In this document: positions 11,686 to 22,013 of the stretch, piece by piece
How positions within the stretch are numbered: the stretch's first letter is position 1
Layout of the letters: each line of letters opens with the position of its first letter
NCBI RefSeq assembly: GCF_963924675.1
Contig: NC_089220.1
Coordinates: forward strand, 113,662,697-113,726,696
Direction: 5' to 3'
Length of the DNA stretch: 64,000 bases
Source: Phocoena phocoena
Taxonomy: Eukaryota > Chordata > Mammalia > Artiodactyla > Phocoenidae
Program-made: the position numbers and the translations under genes
The notes under the pieces: model-generated
Told to the model about the DNA's origin: nothing
What the model saw: only the letters and a program-made list of their open reading frames with translations
Database searches by the model: none

Positions 11686-12874
11686 CTGTTTGTCATTTAC
11701 CATCATCATTACCACCAGTTGAAGTTAACCCATTCTGGATGAATGATCTATAGTGGCTGCGAAAAGGCTCATCTGAGTGGAGATCCTTTCCAGCACCACT
11801 CAGACTGTCCCTGTAAGCCTTACTCCTGCTCTCCCTCCAAGTTCCCAGTTAGAATCTCCCCAGCTGAAGGTTTCCTTGCTTTTCTTAGTGGACAGCGGCT
11901 TGCCTACCCTAATGGGCAGGGTTCCACAGCAGACAAGCTAGGAATTTCTCCCTGAGGAGTCTTCATTCCAAGATGAATGTTCCAGAACACTCATCTTTCT
12001 CTCAGTGCATCTTTGGAAGTCCCGCTCGCTGACCTGCTTGGAAACTGGAATCTTGATTTTAAGAAAGGTTGATTTCACAGGAGGTTGGCTGTATGTTATT
12101 CTCATAAAGCACATGTCATCTTAATTGAAACTGTGTGAGTGGTAAACTTTGCATTCTAAATTTAGAAAAGCGGCGTTGGGAGGGAATGTAACCTTTGAAA
12201 CAGTGGAGGAGACAGTGTGAGTTGTTTTATGCAGCTCTGGTGGGAAGGATACCTGGGTCGTGCAGGCTGACAGCTGTTATTGGTGAGGTCTTTCTGAATA
12301 GCGCGTTTTTAGGGGGTTTTTTTGTTTTTTTTTTTTTTTAGTTTTTCTGATGTTACCCAGTCTTTTTTTAATTTTTATTGACCATATGCAGCTTTGTGAA
12401 TCTTAACCTGTTTTACTTCATTCAGCCCTATTTTAAGACCCACAACCTTTTTTCTGGGCCATGTCCCAACTAGGACTCTACAGACTAGATCGCTCAGAGT
12501 TGTTATTGTTTCTGAGTCTTCAAATCCACAAGGTGACCTGTTGGTAAACTATTATTCTTTCTAATAATAGTAATAGCCTCAGCACTAAACCCTGGCATGC
12601 TCATGTCGTTGTAACAAGGTGGTCTCACCCCTCTCTTCTCAGCCCTACATACAGAAGAGAGGCAGGGAGCATTCCCTTCCCATTGCCACTGCTCCTGGTG
12701 GGTGGAGGAGTGGTGTCAAGGACCCTGTCCCCTGTTTTGGGAGGCTGTTGACAGTGAGGGACTTGGAGCCTAGAGGAGTCTGAATGGGGCCAGCAAAATC
12801 CCCACGCATGTGCATACTGCAGGACGCACAGAGATGTGCAGGTCACCACCGGTGGAGGGCGCTCATCAGAAAGC
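11686..12874. other. Non-repetitive DNA
   Basis: No interspersed repeat recognised. A T-rich run lies at about 12321-12340. The segment 12060-12230 has no transposon-like phrases and could be conserved non-coding DNA, which is only a guess. Confidence 0.45.
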
Positions 12875-13030
12875 AACCAGCCCAGTGCCGCATCGCCTGG
12901 GACTTTCTTACTTAGCAGCCCAGGCTCTTCCAGACCAGTTCAGTGGGAACTTCTAGGGCTGGGGCCTGTGTGGTAGTTTTCAAAGCTTCCCAGGTGGTTC
13001 AGATGTGCATCCAGGCTGAGACCCACCCTA
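12875..13030 (+). repeat. MER5-type hAT element, highly decayed
   Basis: GCATCGCCTGGGACTTTCTT, GGCTGGGGCCTGTGTGG and CTTCCCAGGTGGTTCAGATG line up with MER5 landmarks (CATCACCTGGGAGCTT, GGGGCC, CCCAGGTGATTC). No terminal repeat can be fixed. Confidence 0.55.
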
Positions 13031-13394
13031 CTGAGGTCCCTCTGGTGATGAACCTCGCTGGGCAGTCTCTTGAGGCTGACTCCTTCTCATGAGGTTCTCT
13101 CGTTAGGCTCACCGGCTGCCCCCCTGACCTCCTCTGGGGTCAGGCTTTGCCCACTCAAGGAATCCTAGTGCCCCAGGGGCAGAAGTGGCCACAGTTCATA
13201 GCCTCTTGTGCCCTTACAGAGATATTCTGCAGTATTTGTACACAAAGGACAGCATCACAGTACACACTGTTCGACGTTGGCTGCTTTATTCTTGTTCCTG
13301 ACGGCAGAGTTCTCCATGGCTTCATGCAACCAGTCTGCTGTTGTGCCAGATACTTTCCTCTTGCCCCTCCAGACCCTTTGGCTGCCCTTTCCAT
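13031..13394. other. Unassigned, possibly old L1 3' UTR debris
   Basis: The phrase around 13256-13290 (ACAGTACACACTGTTCGACG) recalls a motif in old L1 3' UTRs read in antisense (ATACACACTGTTCTGC). Too weak to call. Confidence 0.3.
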
Positions 13395-13985
13395 CCCGCT
13401 GTCTGCCTGCAGGAGGCGCTATATGGATTGTATCATCAGGCCTCCCTCCTCCTGGTTTCCCATTGGGTTCAGCCAGGGGGAAGCTCGACGTGAGACAGGA
13501 AGGCGAGAGGAGAGTGAGGTTGGGGTATTTATTCCCTTGCCTCACTTCTTACTTCTTAGGTGCTTTTTCTACGTGACTGTTGCCTTTCGGGTTTCAGCAA
13601 TCTCTCCTTCCTCTTGTCCCGTTGGGCCAAGGGGCCTCTCCTTCACTCTTATGTCCTAAGTTAGTATACTATGCAAGTGATCCTCAAAGTGACTGCTGGA
13701 CCAGCAGAATCAGCATCACCTGGAAACTTAGAAATGTAGACTCCCAGGCCAGCCCCAGACCTAGTGATTCAGACACTCTGGGGATGGGGGTCCAGCAGTG
13801 TGTGTTTTAACAAGTCCTCTGGGTGATTCTGATGCACAGTTAAGTCTGAGAACCACTGCCCTAAGCCTTCTTGTTTTGCCTTACCCACAACTTTGCTAAT
13901 AATCCCTTTATTAAGCCCTCCTCAAATTGTCACGATTTGAACCTGCCATCTGTTTCCCTGCCTGATGTACCTGTTGACACACATT
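13395..13985 (+). repeat. Old LTR-like repeat split by a MER5A
   Basis: Left part (13395-13674): TTGGGTTCAGCCAGGGGGAA, GGTTGGGGTATTTATTCCC and a pyrimidine-rich run. Right part (13859-13985): CCTTTATTAAGCCCTCCTCA, then GATTTGAACCTGCCATCTG and TTTCCCTGCCTGATG. I know these as consecutive pieces of one old mammalian repeat, interrupted here by the hAT element. The subfamily is not certain. The open frame across 13147-13659 lies in this repeat and is not a gene. Confidence 0.55.
13675..13858 (+). mobile_element. MER5A-type hAT (Charlie) DNA element
   Basis: Nearly complete: AAGTGATCCTCAAAGTG at the left end against GAGAACCACTG at the right end, with GCATCACCTGGAAACTTAG, GGGGATGGGGGTCCAGCAG and GTGTTTTAACAAGTCCTCTG between. 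The flanking octamers TACTATGC and CCCTAAGC agree at 5 of 8 positions, a plausible decayed 8-bp duplication. It sits inside the older LTR-like repeat. Confidence 0.9.
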
Positions 13986-14165
13986 TAGGTTTGCTGTTCC
14001 ACACAGTTGTGATCTTTGTTTATAGATCTCTGCACATATATATGAGCTTATAAGTAGAATAGATTCCTTCAAATAGCATAGAATGTGTATTTTAAATTTC
14101 AATAGCTATTGCCAAATTTGTTCCCCAAAAAGGTGGTCCCAGTTTGCTATTTTCTAAACTGGTCT
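13986..14165 (-). repeat. Old L1 (L1M-type) fragment
   Basis: TTAAATTTCAATAGCTATTGCC then AAATTTGTTCCCCAAAAAGG is an antisense L1M phrase (end of ORF2). The left edge is unclear. Confidence 0.55.
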
Positions 14166-14227
14166 CTGGTTATTTCACATTGTAGTACCTCTTCCAGTGG
14201 CTGTTAATTGACCAGGTAGTGGCAGTG

Positions 14228-14392
14228 TGTCAGGGTCATACTTCTCAGACGTGGGTGCACACAGACGATCACCTGCGGATCTCGTTAAATGCAGATTCTG
14301 ATTTGGGAGGTCTGGGGTGGGGCCTGAGAGTCTGCATTTTTAACAGTTCCCAGGTGATCCAGGTCTGTGCTGGTCCTGAATAACAAGGAGTT
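14228..14392 (+). repeat. MER5-type hAT element
   Basis: ACGATCACCTGCGGATCTCG, TTAAATGCAGATTCTGATTTG, GGGGTGGGGCCTGAGAGTC and CAGTTCCCAGGTGATCCAGG follow the MER5A/B consensus. Ends decayed. Confidence 0.8.
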
Positions 14393-14394
14393 AG

Positions 14395-14620
14395 ACAGTA
14401 AGCATAAAGTAATGGCTAAGAAATAGGCTTTGGGTTTAAATCCCCGGTCAACCACATACTATGACTTTTGGCAAGTTTCTTAATCTCCTTGAGCCTCAGT
14501 TTCTTCATCAATAAAATGGGGATCGGATCACGGGTTTCATGATGATCAAATAAGGTCACACCTGTATATAAAGTACTTAGCAAAGGGCTTGCCACGTCAC
14601 TGACATTCCACAAATGGGAG
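14395..14620 (+). repeat. MIR SINE
   Basis: GGGTTTAAATCCCCGGTCAAC, GGCAAGTTTCTTAATCTCC, GAGCCTCAGTTTCTTCATC and AATAAAATGGGGATCGG are in MIR order, and the 3' core GTATATAAAGTACTTAGC follows. Confidence 0.9.
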
Positions 14621-15785
14621 CTCAGATTCTTCTTTGCCCCATGTTCTGTCTGTTGCTGATACTTAGGTGCCCATAACTCCCCTCAAACAGCTTCCAGTGT
14701 CCCAGACTGGCAGCTTCTCCAGAAGGTTCTGCTTCAAGTCAGCCCCCGGATCCTAAGTGATAGCTGGAACCCAGTACTATTCTGATTTAGCCTCTTTAGA
14801 GGGGAGCTCTTGGCCAAGTCACTGCCAAACCCTCTGCTGAGCCATTGTTCCACTAGTTCAAGAAACGCTGGAGACGTTCGCTTTTACTCAAGTGAGCCTT
14901 AGCGAGCACCAGCTGCCCCAGCAGTCTCCCAGGCAGACAGCTAATCCATCTTTTTCTTTAGAATGATCTTAATCCTAATGAAAACCTTTAGGAAAGTCTC
15001 TAATCCTTCTTTTCTTTTGGATGAGCTTAAGGGAACACCCCCCACCCCCCCAGTGGCATCCTCCCATTTGGAGCAGAAGGTAGAACGCCTGAATTACTCC
15101 CAGCGATATCTAAACTCAGCTTTCTAGGGAACTTGGCCATATGCAATCTTGCCTACAGATACCACTCATAGCCCGTGGGGATATATATGCAAATTGTTCC
15201 CTAACTGCACCCCCCCGGGTGCCGTTCACCCAGGTAAACATGTAAATCATTTGTAATACAGATCCTGGTTTACAAACATTTCAAAAAACCAGAGCCATGA
15301 GTTCATGGCATTGAGAAGAGGGCTCAGACCTGCACGGGGCCAGCCAGAGCCAGCTGCCCGAGAGTGTGTCCCTGACGGGCTTGCCTCATTCTTCTGTGTA
15401 ATGTGGAGTTGGAGTGAGAGCACGAACAGACAGCCAGGAAAACTGCGAGCATGTGTGGAAATGGCTTTGAAGTTGCCCAGAGGAGTCCAGAAGTGGAGGA
15501 AGTGGATGTGCTGCGCCACAGGCCCCGGGTCTTGAATTCATTTTCCCCACACTGCCCGCAGCTCTTGTGCCAGGAGGATGAACGGACGGGCGGATAGCAA
15601 GAGACACTTGAAAGTTCCGGGAGGGGTATGGAGGCCACATTGGGAGTCTCACGCTGCCAGTTACAGAAAAAGAAATAAAAGCTGCTGCTTCCGTTACTTC
15701 TTGAGCAGCTCTCTTATCTGTGGGTCCTCGGCCCCTTCCGTTTTCGCCCCGTTAGCTGGGTCCGCTCATCCTCCACTGTCGTGCT
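14621..15785. other. Non-repetitive DNA, no gene recognised
   Basis: Contains a C-run at 15037-15050 and a moderately GC-rich stretch at 15300-15640 with overlapping frames up to about 104 codons on both strands. CpGs are not dense enough for a typical CpG island, and no splice-flanked conserved peptide stands out. Confidence 0.45.
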
Positions 15786-15935
15786 GGTGATTCTCCAGTC
15801 TTCATCACTAGCCCAGATCTCCCTCCCAATCTCCTGCCCTGCGCCTCAAGCTGAACGTCCCTCCAGAGCCCCGCCATCAGCATCCTTAAGGCCGCTCTCC
15901 AAACCTGCTCCTCTTTCTCTGTTTCCCACTCCCAA
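15786..15935 (+). repeat. L2 LINE fragment
   Basis: CCCAGATCTCCCTCCCAATC and CCAAACCTGCTCCTCTTTCT echo L2 coding-region phrases in the same order and strand. Short and diverged. Confidence 0.5.
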
Positions 15936-17904
15936 GTCAGGCTTCACGTGAAGACAGTGTCCTGCAGCTTAAAAAATGATTACCGACAGTCATTCTGTCC
16001 CTGGATCAGGTGCGGTGGAGCAGAGTTGTGTGACCAGATCAAAGTGTTCTGGTCCCCAGGGAAGAGGGCTTACACTCTCAGCCTGCTTTGAGGGCTGTTG
16101 TTAACAACGGCCCCATGAAGCCGCTAGCTGGCTTTGTGCAGTGTTTTCTTGAAGATGTTGTTCCTCACATTCCACAGCAGCCTCTTAATGAGGACGCAAG
16201 GAAGAGATTTCCCTCAGGTTTAGCTGAGTAGAATTCGCTGTCTTTGTACTGAGCAGTCAGCCTACTCTGGTCCTGCGAATCCTGTGTCATATTGCTGATG
16301 CCAGCAGAAAGTTCGGAGCTTACCTCTAGCAAGTACGAGAAGGTATATTGTGTGTGGTGTGCTAACTCCACTCCTGGCTTTGTTATGTCTTCATCTACTT
16401 ATTTTAATTTATGTGATCTTGTATTATAACATATTTATTTAAGATTAGATATGAAATATAAAGGATTCTACCTTCCATTCTCATATTTTTATAAATGAAC
16501 ATGCACATACGGTGTCTATAGAGAGAGATTTATTAAGTAGAAAGATGCAGCTTTTGGTGGAGAACCTGATTCGGTGGATTCTTTCCAAACGATGTACTGA
16601 ATAGTAACAAAATCAAAGTAACAGCATTTTTAGTAACCTGTTATAAAATAGTGCAGCACTGTGAGGAGAGATTTAGGTCTTGGACTTCAATTGGAGAGAA
16701 TGTCAGTTGTAGGTAGTAACCAAAATTCAAGTCCCTTTTGTGTGGCTTAAAGCACACACACTCACTCTAATTATGTAACATGTAATAAAAATATTGGGGA
16801 CCATTTTCTGATAATGGGAGGTCCCTGGCAACCAACTGAGTGTTTGCAAGGGACATGAACCATATGGACTTTCTTCCAGACACTGGGCAGTGTGGCAAAG
16901 TGCTCCGAGACCTGTCCTTCCCGTGCTTCCCTAACGGGCCATTAGAGAAAGGGACTATTTGCTGGTTAACAGAGATGAAAGTTTCTGTCATTTTCCTGCA
17001 AGTGAACAGGTCTTTAATATTTCCTGAAACCACAGGTCTGCTTCATGTCTTGTAACTGAAACAACTATAATCCTTAACTCCAGAGAGCAGTGGGCCCCCA
17101 GTAGTACAATGGCAGTCCAAGGGAGCAAAAACACCTGCAGCAAAATTAGGCAGGACATTTTTTGCAAGCCATGTCTGGGATCTGTAAATGCTAGCTGATC
17201 ACTGGCAGGTTTTTTTTGTTTTTTTCTTTTGTTTTAGTCAAATGTTTGCAATGACTCTGCTGTCCCTGAGTGAGGTAGTTGATGGAGATATTGCACACGA
17301 ATTCCCAGGAGATTTAAATACCATTCTCCACATCCATTTGTCAGTGTTATCACGTTCACAGCTTCTGTTTCTGATGCCAAATCTTAGTCCTTTTAATTGG
17401 GTAAGCTTTCTTCTTCCCTGACACTGATGAACTTACTTTTATTAGAGTCTGCCCTTTCCCAATCATGGCTTCTGGATTTGGAGTCTTACGGACAGATCAA
17501 GGGCAAATCATCAAGTTAGAGGTGGGAGAGAAGGTCAGCCTTGCCTTTGGGAAACCGTATGAAGACTAATTTACAGATATGCTACTCAGAATCGGAAGCA
17601 AAGGCTTTTTATCAGTTGAGGTAAGAGATGGACAAATTTGAGGAACAACAGGTTGTGCTGTTTTTAGTACTTTGATGGGAATTTGGTTTAATTTTTGAAG
17701 CACATTTCAAACTTTAGTTGCCAGATTTTTCAAAAACATACCTCTAACTCTCTAGGAGAAGAAAACTATTTTCCCTCTGGAAGGCCAATAATACCTGACA
17801 AATTATATCCAGAATTCTAAATGAAGTAACTTTAATTGATTTTCTAAATGAAGTAACTTTATTGTTTTAATTCCAACTTAAAATTGCTATAAGTTTATTT
17901 TTGA
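15936..17904. other. Non-repetitive DNA; one weak exon-like segment
   Basis: No repeat recognised over almost 2 kb. At about 17444-17622 a stretch is bounded by ATTAG and by GAG|GTAAGA, which could be splice sites, but the frames inside close quickly and no protein family is recognisable. A 20-bp exact repeat TTCTAAATGAAGTAACTTTA lies at 17815-17834 and 17842-17861. Confidence 0.45.
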
Positions 17905-18163
17905 TACAAAAAATCAGATGTTCATAAAAAAGAAAGTGAAAATATTTATATTCTTACCACTCAGAGAGAAACGCTGCTAACATTTGGTATATTTCTTTTC
18001 AGGCTCTTTCCTATACATGTAAACACATATATGTATATATATTTTGTATAAGAAAGGATTCATGCTATACATAAAATGTTTATAACTTGCTTTTTTCTTA
18101 ATATGTTTTAGATACTTTCCATGTCAATATGTACATAGGTCACTATCATTAATAATAATGACT

Positions 18164-18290
18164 ATCGGGACTTCCCTGGCGATCCAGTGGTTAAGACTCA
18201 AGGGGGCACGGGTTTGATCCCGGGTCGGGGAACTAAGATCCTGCATGCCGCGTGACGCAGCCAAATAATAATAATAATAATAATAATAAT
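18164..18290 (+). mobile_element. CHR-group SINE, short form, (AAT)n tail
   Basis: CGGGACTTCCCTGGCGATCC, GTGGTTAAGACTC (A-box region) and GGTTTGATCCCGGGTCGG (B-box region) mark a tRNA-derived SINE of the cetacean/artiodactyl group. The tail is (AAT)n rather than poly-A. AATAATAATGACT occurs on both sides (18151-18163 and 18282-18294), which is the target-site duplication and probably seeded the tail repeat. It is transcribed by RNA polymerase III in active members and has no coding capacity. Confidence 0.92.
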
Positions 18291-18365
18291 GACTGTTGAA
18301 TGCTCCATTATATGTATCGCAATTTATTAAATTCCTTAGTTTTTGATATTTAGGTTGTGTATCAG

Positions 18366-18790
18366 TCACCTGTGGTCATAATAATGCTGTGTAACAGACA
18401 ACCACAAAATCTCAGTGCCCTGTAGAAATAAGCATTACTTCCTACTCATGAGTTTACAGACTGCCTGTGGTGGCACTAGTGGTACATAATGAGGTAGATG
18501 GGGAGGCTCTGATCCATGAGTCTGTCATTCCCCCTCCTGGGATATTCTCACACTGATGCCAGCTAGTGTTGTATGTTTTCTCATAGTGATGACAGACGTG
18601 CAAGGGTGAAAACCCAATGGCACAAATGCTTGTCAAGCCTTGGGTTGCATCCTGGTCATGACTATTTCATTCGCCAAAGAAAATCACTGGTCCAGCCTGA
18701 ATTCAGGGGGCAGGAAGTACACTGGGTCCACAGAGAGGGACATAGGAAGAGTATATATTTCCAAACATGAATCTAATATACCATATTGGC
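18366..18790 (+). repeat. Old LTR-like repeat inside L1M
   Basis: GCTGTGTAACAGACAACCAC, AAATCTCAGTGCCCTG, and later GGGGGCAGGAAGTACACTGGG follow a familiar old LTR-type mammalian repeat. The L1M reading resumes afterwards, so this is an insertion. Subfamily not determined. Confidence 0.6.
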
Positions 18791-18965
18791 TTCATTTTTC
18801 ATTATTGGAAGCACTGCCGTGAACACTCCTATCCTTACAGTCGGCACACATGATTGATTTTTTTTAGGATAAATTCATAGAAGTGAAAATTGGTCAGGGG
18901 TCAAAGTACATATAAAGTTTTGACTTTTATACATGTGACCAGACTGCCTTCGTTAGACTTGTTTA

Positions 18966-19282
18966 AAAACAAAACTGTTGTCTAGGAATGATTTTTTTTA
19001 CTGATGTTTGTGAGATTGTTTTGGGGAGAGGAGAAAGGAGGATATTCACTAAGCCAAAAAACAACAACAAAATACCTGTACTTGATTGAGAGAAAAAAAG
19101 CTCCAATGATGACAAATTTTGCCTTTAAATATAACCTTTAGACTTTGTGAAATAAGAAGCCCCAGTTAGATCCAGGGCAAGGTAATCTGATGACTTCGGA
19201 ATATCATATTGTTAAACTCATATGGAAAGTACTGAAAGATATCTATAACTTCTAAGTATATTATAGAATTTGAGTTATTCCT
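18966..19282. other. Unassigned AT-rich DNA
   Basis: No element recognised apart from A/AAC-rich low complexity at about 19055-19070. Confidence 0.45.
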
Positions 19283-19283
19283 T

Positions 19284-19314
<31 letters not shown>

Positions 19315-19330
19315 GTATGTATGTATATTT
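19283..19330. repeat. (TA)n/(TATG)n microsatellite
   Basis: Alternating TA and TATG units with few interruptions. Confidence 0.9.
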
Positions 19331-19460
19331 TTTTCTTGGTGTTTCTAGCGATTCTTTGAAAATGCATCCTTTTAGCTTTTAACACCAGAAAAGTGGCCCA
19401 GAACCATGGGTGCCCTTCCCAAAGTCCAACATCAACATGGGGTTTAAAAAAAATGATCCC

Positions 19461-20056
19461 ATAGCCAGCAGATGGAAGCAACTTAAGTGTCCATCATCGG
19501 ATGAATGCATAAAAAAGATGTGGCACATATATACAATGGAATATTACTCAGCCATAAAAAGAAATGAAGTTGAGTTATTTGTAGCAAGGTGGATGGACCT
19601 AGAGTCTGTCATATAGAGTGAAGTAAGTCAGAAAGAGAAAGACAAATACCGTATACTAACACATATATATATGGAATCTAAGGGGGAAAAAAATGTCATG
19701 AAGAACCTAGGGGTAAGACAGGAATAAAGACACAGACCTACTAGAGAATGAACTTCAGGATATGGGGAGGCGGAAGGGTAAGCTGTGACAAAGTGAGAGA
19801 GTGGCATGGACATATATACACTACCAAACGTAAAATAGATAGGTAGTGGGAAGCAGCCGCATAGCACAGGGAGATCAGCTCGGTGCTTTGTGACTACCTA
19901 GAGGGGTGGGATAGGGAGGGTGGGAGGGAGGGAGACGCAAGAGGGAAGAGATATGGGAAGATATGTACATGTATAACTGATTCACTTTGTTATAAAGCAG
20001 AAACTAACACACCATTGTAGAGCAGTTATACTCCAATAAAGATGTTAAAAAAAAAA
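19461..20056 (+). mobile_element. Young L1 LINE, 5'-truncated
   Basis: Starts within ORF2 (ATAGCCAGCAGATGGAAGC, then ACAATGGAATATTACTCAGC) and continues through the whole 3' UTR, AATAAA signal (CCAATAAAGATGT) and poly-A. AAATGATCCCAT before the element and AAAGATCCCT after the poly-A form a short target-site duplication. The sequence is close to the 3' ends of the two long L1s at 22.3 and 52.6 kb. The residual ORF2 frame (19410-19616) is a broken remnant. Confidence 0.95.
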
Positions 20057-20119
20057 GATCCCTACTCCTTCTGACCATTCTCTGATCACAAAAGGGCCTA
20101 AGATAACAGCCATATCAAT

Positions 20120-20480
20120 TAGTAATGTGTTTGGCTTCAAGTAATAGTAAGCAACAGAGTCGCTTAAACCAAGAGGGATTTGTTTTCCTCTTTAACAACC
20201 ATATCATCTCTGCTGATTCCCTTGGCCTTTCTCCCATGGTCAGGGATGGCCAACCATCATCTCTGAGTTCAAGGTGGAAAGAAGGATAGAAAGGGCAGTA
20301 CTGTAACTTTTAATAGGAAAGCAAATCTTCCCCATTACTGCTACCTCCCGCAAATCTCAACTTATATGTCATTGGCCAGAACTGTTGGCATGCCCATTCC
20401 TAGCTATGAGGGAGACTGGGAAAGTGAATATTTCTGATGAAGCCATCAAAAAAAGAAGGGGGTTGAGAATAGGTATTGGA
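20120..20480 (+). repeat. Ancient interspersed repeat, family unresolved
   Basis: Shares CATTGGCCAGAACTG and GAGACTGGGAAAGTGAAT with the repeat at about 8790-8860. The layout, with TTAAACCAAGAGGGATTTG upstream, agrees with a common old mammalian repeat. Ends approximate. Confidence 0.55.
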
Positions 20481-20859
20481 TTGCCAATAAAAAATGTCTT
20501 ACACAACAAGGAATACAAAATATTAAACAGCTCTAAAAGCACCATCCAGGGATAGAGAGGGAGCCAAGGGAGAAGGTACACAGGCCAAGTTGGGCTGACT
20601 GAAGTCTTGAGTTCTTCAGCCTTCTTCCAAGGTATCAGATACCTCAATTCTTCTTGAATACTTTCTTCGTAAACTTCCCCCAAACTTTATATGTTTGAAT
20701 GTAAATGTATGGTTTATATCTTATTTGATATATTGGTATCAAAATGGATAAAAAAATTACGAATGCTAATTACTGATATTTGGAGTTTGACTGGACATTT
20801 CATTTAAGTGAGAGTAATGCTCTTAAACTTGGTCAAGTGGAGTGAGAGGCAGGGCCTGT
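20481..20859. other. Unassigned DNA
   Basis: No repeat or exon recognised. Confidence 0.45.
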
Positions 20860-21015
20860 GTCGTGAGAAGAGCATTTGATTGTTGGCAATTTGCTTAGGA
20901 AAGTAACTTGAACTTTCACAGCCTCAGTTTCTTCTTCTGGGGAATGGAGACTGCAGTCTCTTTGCCTGCCTCATAGGGTTGTGAGCAAAATGTAACAAAT
21001 GAGAAAGTTCATGGT
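20860..21015 (+). repeat. MIR SINE fragment
   Basis: GCCTCAGTTTCTTCTTCTGG, GGAATGGAGACTGCAG and CTCATAGGGTTGTGAGCAAA are the MIR core in order. Confidence 0.8.
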
Positions 21016-21339
21016 AAACAATTATGGGCCCTTCCAGTGTGTCCCTGTCTATTTCTCAGTGGGCCCATCAAACAGCTCTTCCCTGAGCCTGGAGTTCCAC
21101 AAGATTTGAAACTGTGATGGAGACCAGACTACTCCCCAAGGGGAGTTTTTGAAATATTTTCCTGCAAAATTCCTAATGCTCTGACCACCAGGGAAATCCT
21201 GCTGATCTCACTGGTTCCACTGGCACAGCTGAATCGTGAAGAGCATCCCTGGAGAATGGTTCTACTTTTCTAAATTAGCTCTCAGAAAGGCCCACATGCT
21301 GTGGTTTCCATGAGTAACATCAGAATAAACTGGTCGTGG
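21016..21339. other. Unassigned DNA
   Basis: No repeat or exon recognised. Confidence 0.45.
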
Positions 21340-21512
21340 ATGTCTTCCTAAATTGTTTTCCTGATGAAATAGGTACTATTATTATTCCAAGTTTTAATCC
21401 GAGGAAACCAAGGCTCGGAAAGATTATGTGTTTTGACCAAGATCTGGCTTTTAAACCAGATCTGCCTTATCCGACGGCAGAGCTCTTAGCCTCAGCTCCT
21501 ATCAGGGGTCAG
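21340..21512 (-). repeat. MIR SINE fragment
   Basis: Antisense MIR: TAGGTACTATTATTATTCC, GAGGAAACCAAGGCTCGG and the region GCAGAGCTCTTAGCCTCAG. Confidence 0.75.
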
Positions 21513-21547
21513 AGGTAACGTCATCAACATCAAAATTCTCGTCTTCC

Positions 21548-21758
21548 GGGGCTTCCCTGGTGGCGCAGTGGTTGGGAGTCCGCCTGCCAATGCAGGGGAC
21601 ACGGGTTCGTGCCCTGGTCCAGGAGGATCCCACATGCCGCGGAGCAGCTGGGCCCGTGAGCCATGGCCGCTGAGCCTGCGCGTCCGGAGCCTGTGCTCCG
21701 CAACGGGAGAGGCCTCGGCAGTGAGAGGCCTGCGTACCGCCAAAAAAAAAAAAAAAAG
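21548..21758 (+). mobile_element. CHR-group SINE, full length (cetacean type)
   Basis: Runs from GGGGCTTCCCTGGTGGCGC to GCCTGCGTACCGCC plus poly-A. A- and B-box-like parts (GTGGTTGGGAGTCCGCC, GGGTTCGTGCCCTGG) show tRNA ancestry. A 16-bp target-site duplication with one mismatch flanks it: AAAATTCTCGTCTTCC at 21532-21547 and AAAATTATCGTCTTCC at 21759-21774. It is the best-preserved reference copy in the window. Confidence 0.96.
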
Positions 21759-21789
21759 AAAATTATCGTCTTCCTCCTCCTTCTCATTA

Positions 21790-21965
21790 TCCTTTAAGCA
21801 CACCGCTTATCTTACATAACCCCCTCTTCTCACCTCTGAGGTTGGTTGAACTGTGAGTTTATTAGCCCCAGTTTACAGATGAGGAAACTGCGGCTTAGAG
21901 ACATGAAGTGATCCATCTATGATGCTACAGGGAATTCATGAGTGAGGGAGACCTTGTGATGGAGT
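21790..21965 (-). repeat. MIR SINE fragment
   Basis: Antisense MIR: TTTATTAGCCCCAGTTTACA, GATGAGGAAACTGCGGCTTA, then AAGTGATCCATCTATGATGC. Confidence 0.8.
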
Positions 21966-22013
21966 AAGACCTGGAGTCAAGATTCTCCTTCCCAGACAGT
22001 TGGAAGCATTCTA

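Larger units (their letters stand above)
17905..18965 (-). repeat. Old L1 (L1M-type), interrupted twice
   Basis: 3' UTR phrases in antisense: TACCACTCAGAGAGAAACGC (about 17957), GTTTATAACTTGCTTTTTTC (about 18079) and GATACTTTCCATGTC. After the insertions, ORF2 end phrases in antisense follow: GATAAATTCATAGAAGTGAAAATTGG (18870) and GTGACCAGACTGCCTTCG. A CHR SINE (18164-18290) and an LTR-like repeat (about 18366-18790) sit inside it. Confidence 0.8.

Noticed and set aside
13140..13345. Old L1 3' UTR fragment
   Set aside because: Only one short phrase agrees. Not enough for a feature.
13147..13659. 170-codon open frame, the longest outside the L1s
   Set aside because: Its right half lies in an old LTR-like repeat. 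It overlaps open frames on both strands, has no known motif and no splice context. Chance plus GC-rich repeat sequence explains it.
15300..15660. Possible CpG island or first exon
   Set aside because: CpG density is modest, open frames conflict on both strands, and no start-site or splice arrangement stands out.
21548..21640. tRNA gene candidate (A- and B-box-like sequence)
   Set aside because: These boxes belong to tRNA-derived SINEs, with poly-A tails and target-site duplications. No cloverleaf-closing acceptor stem was seen.
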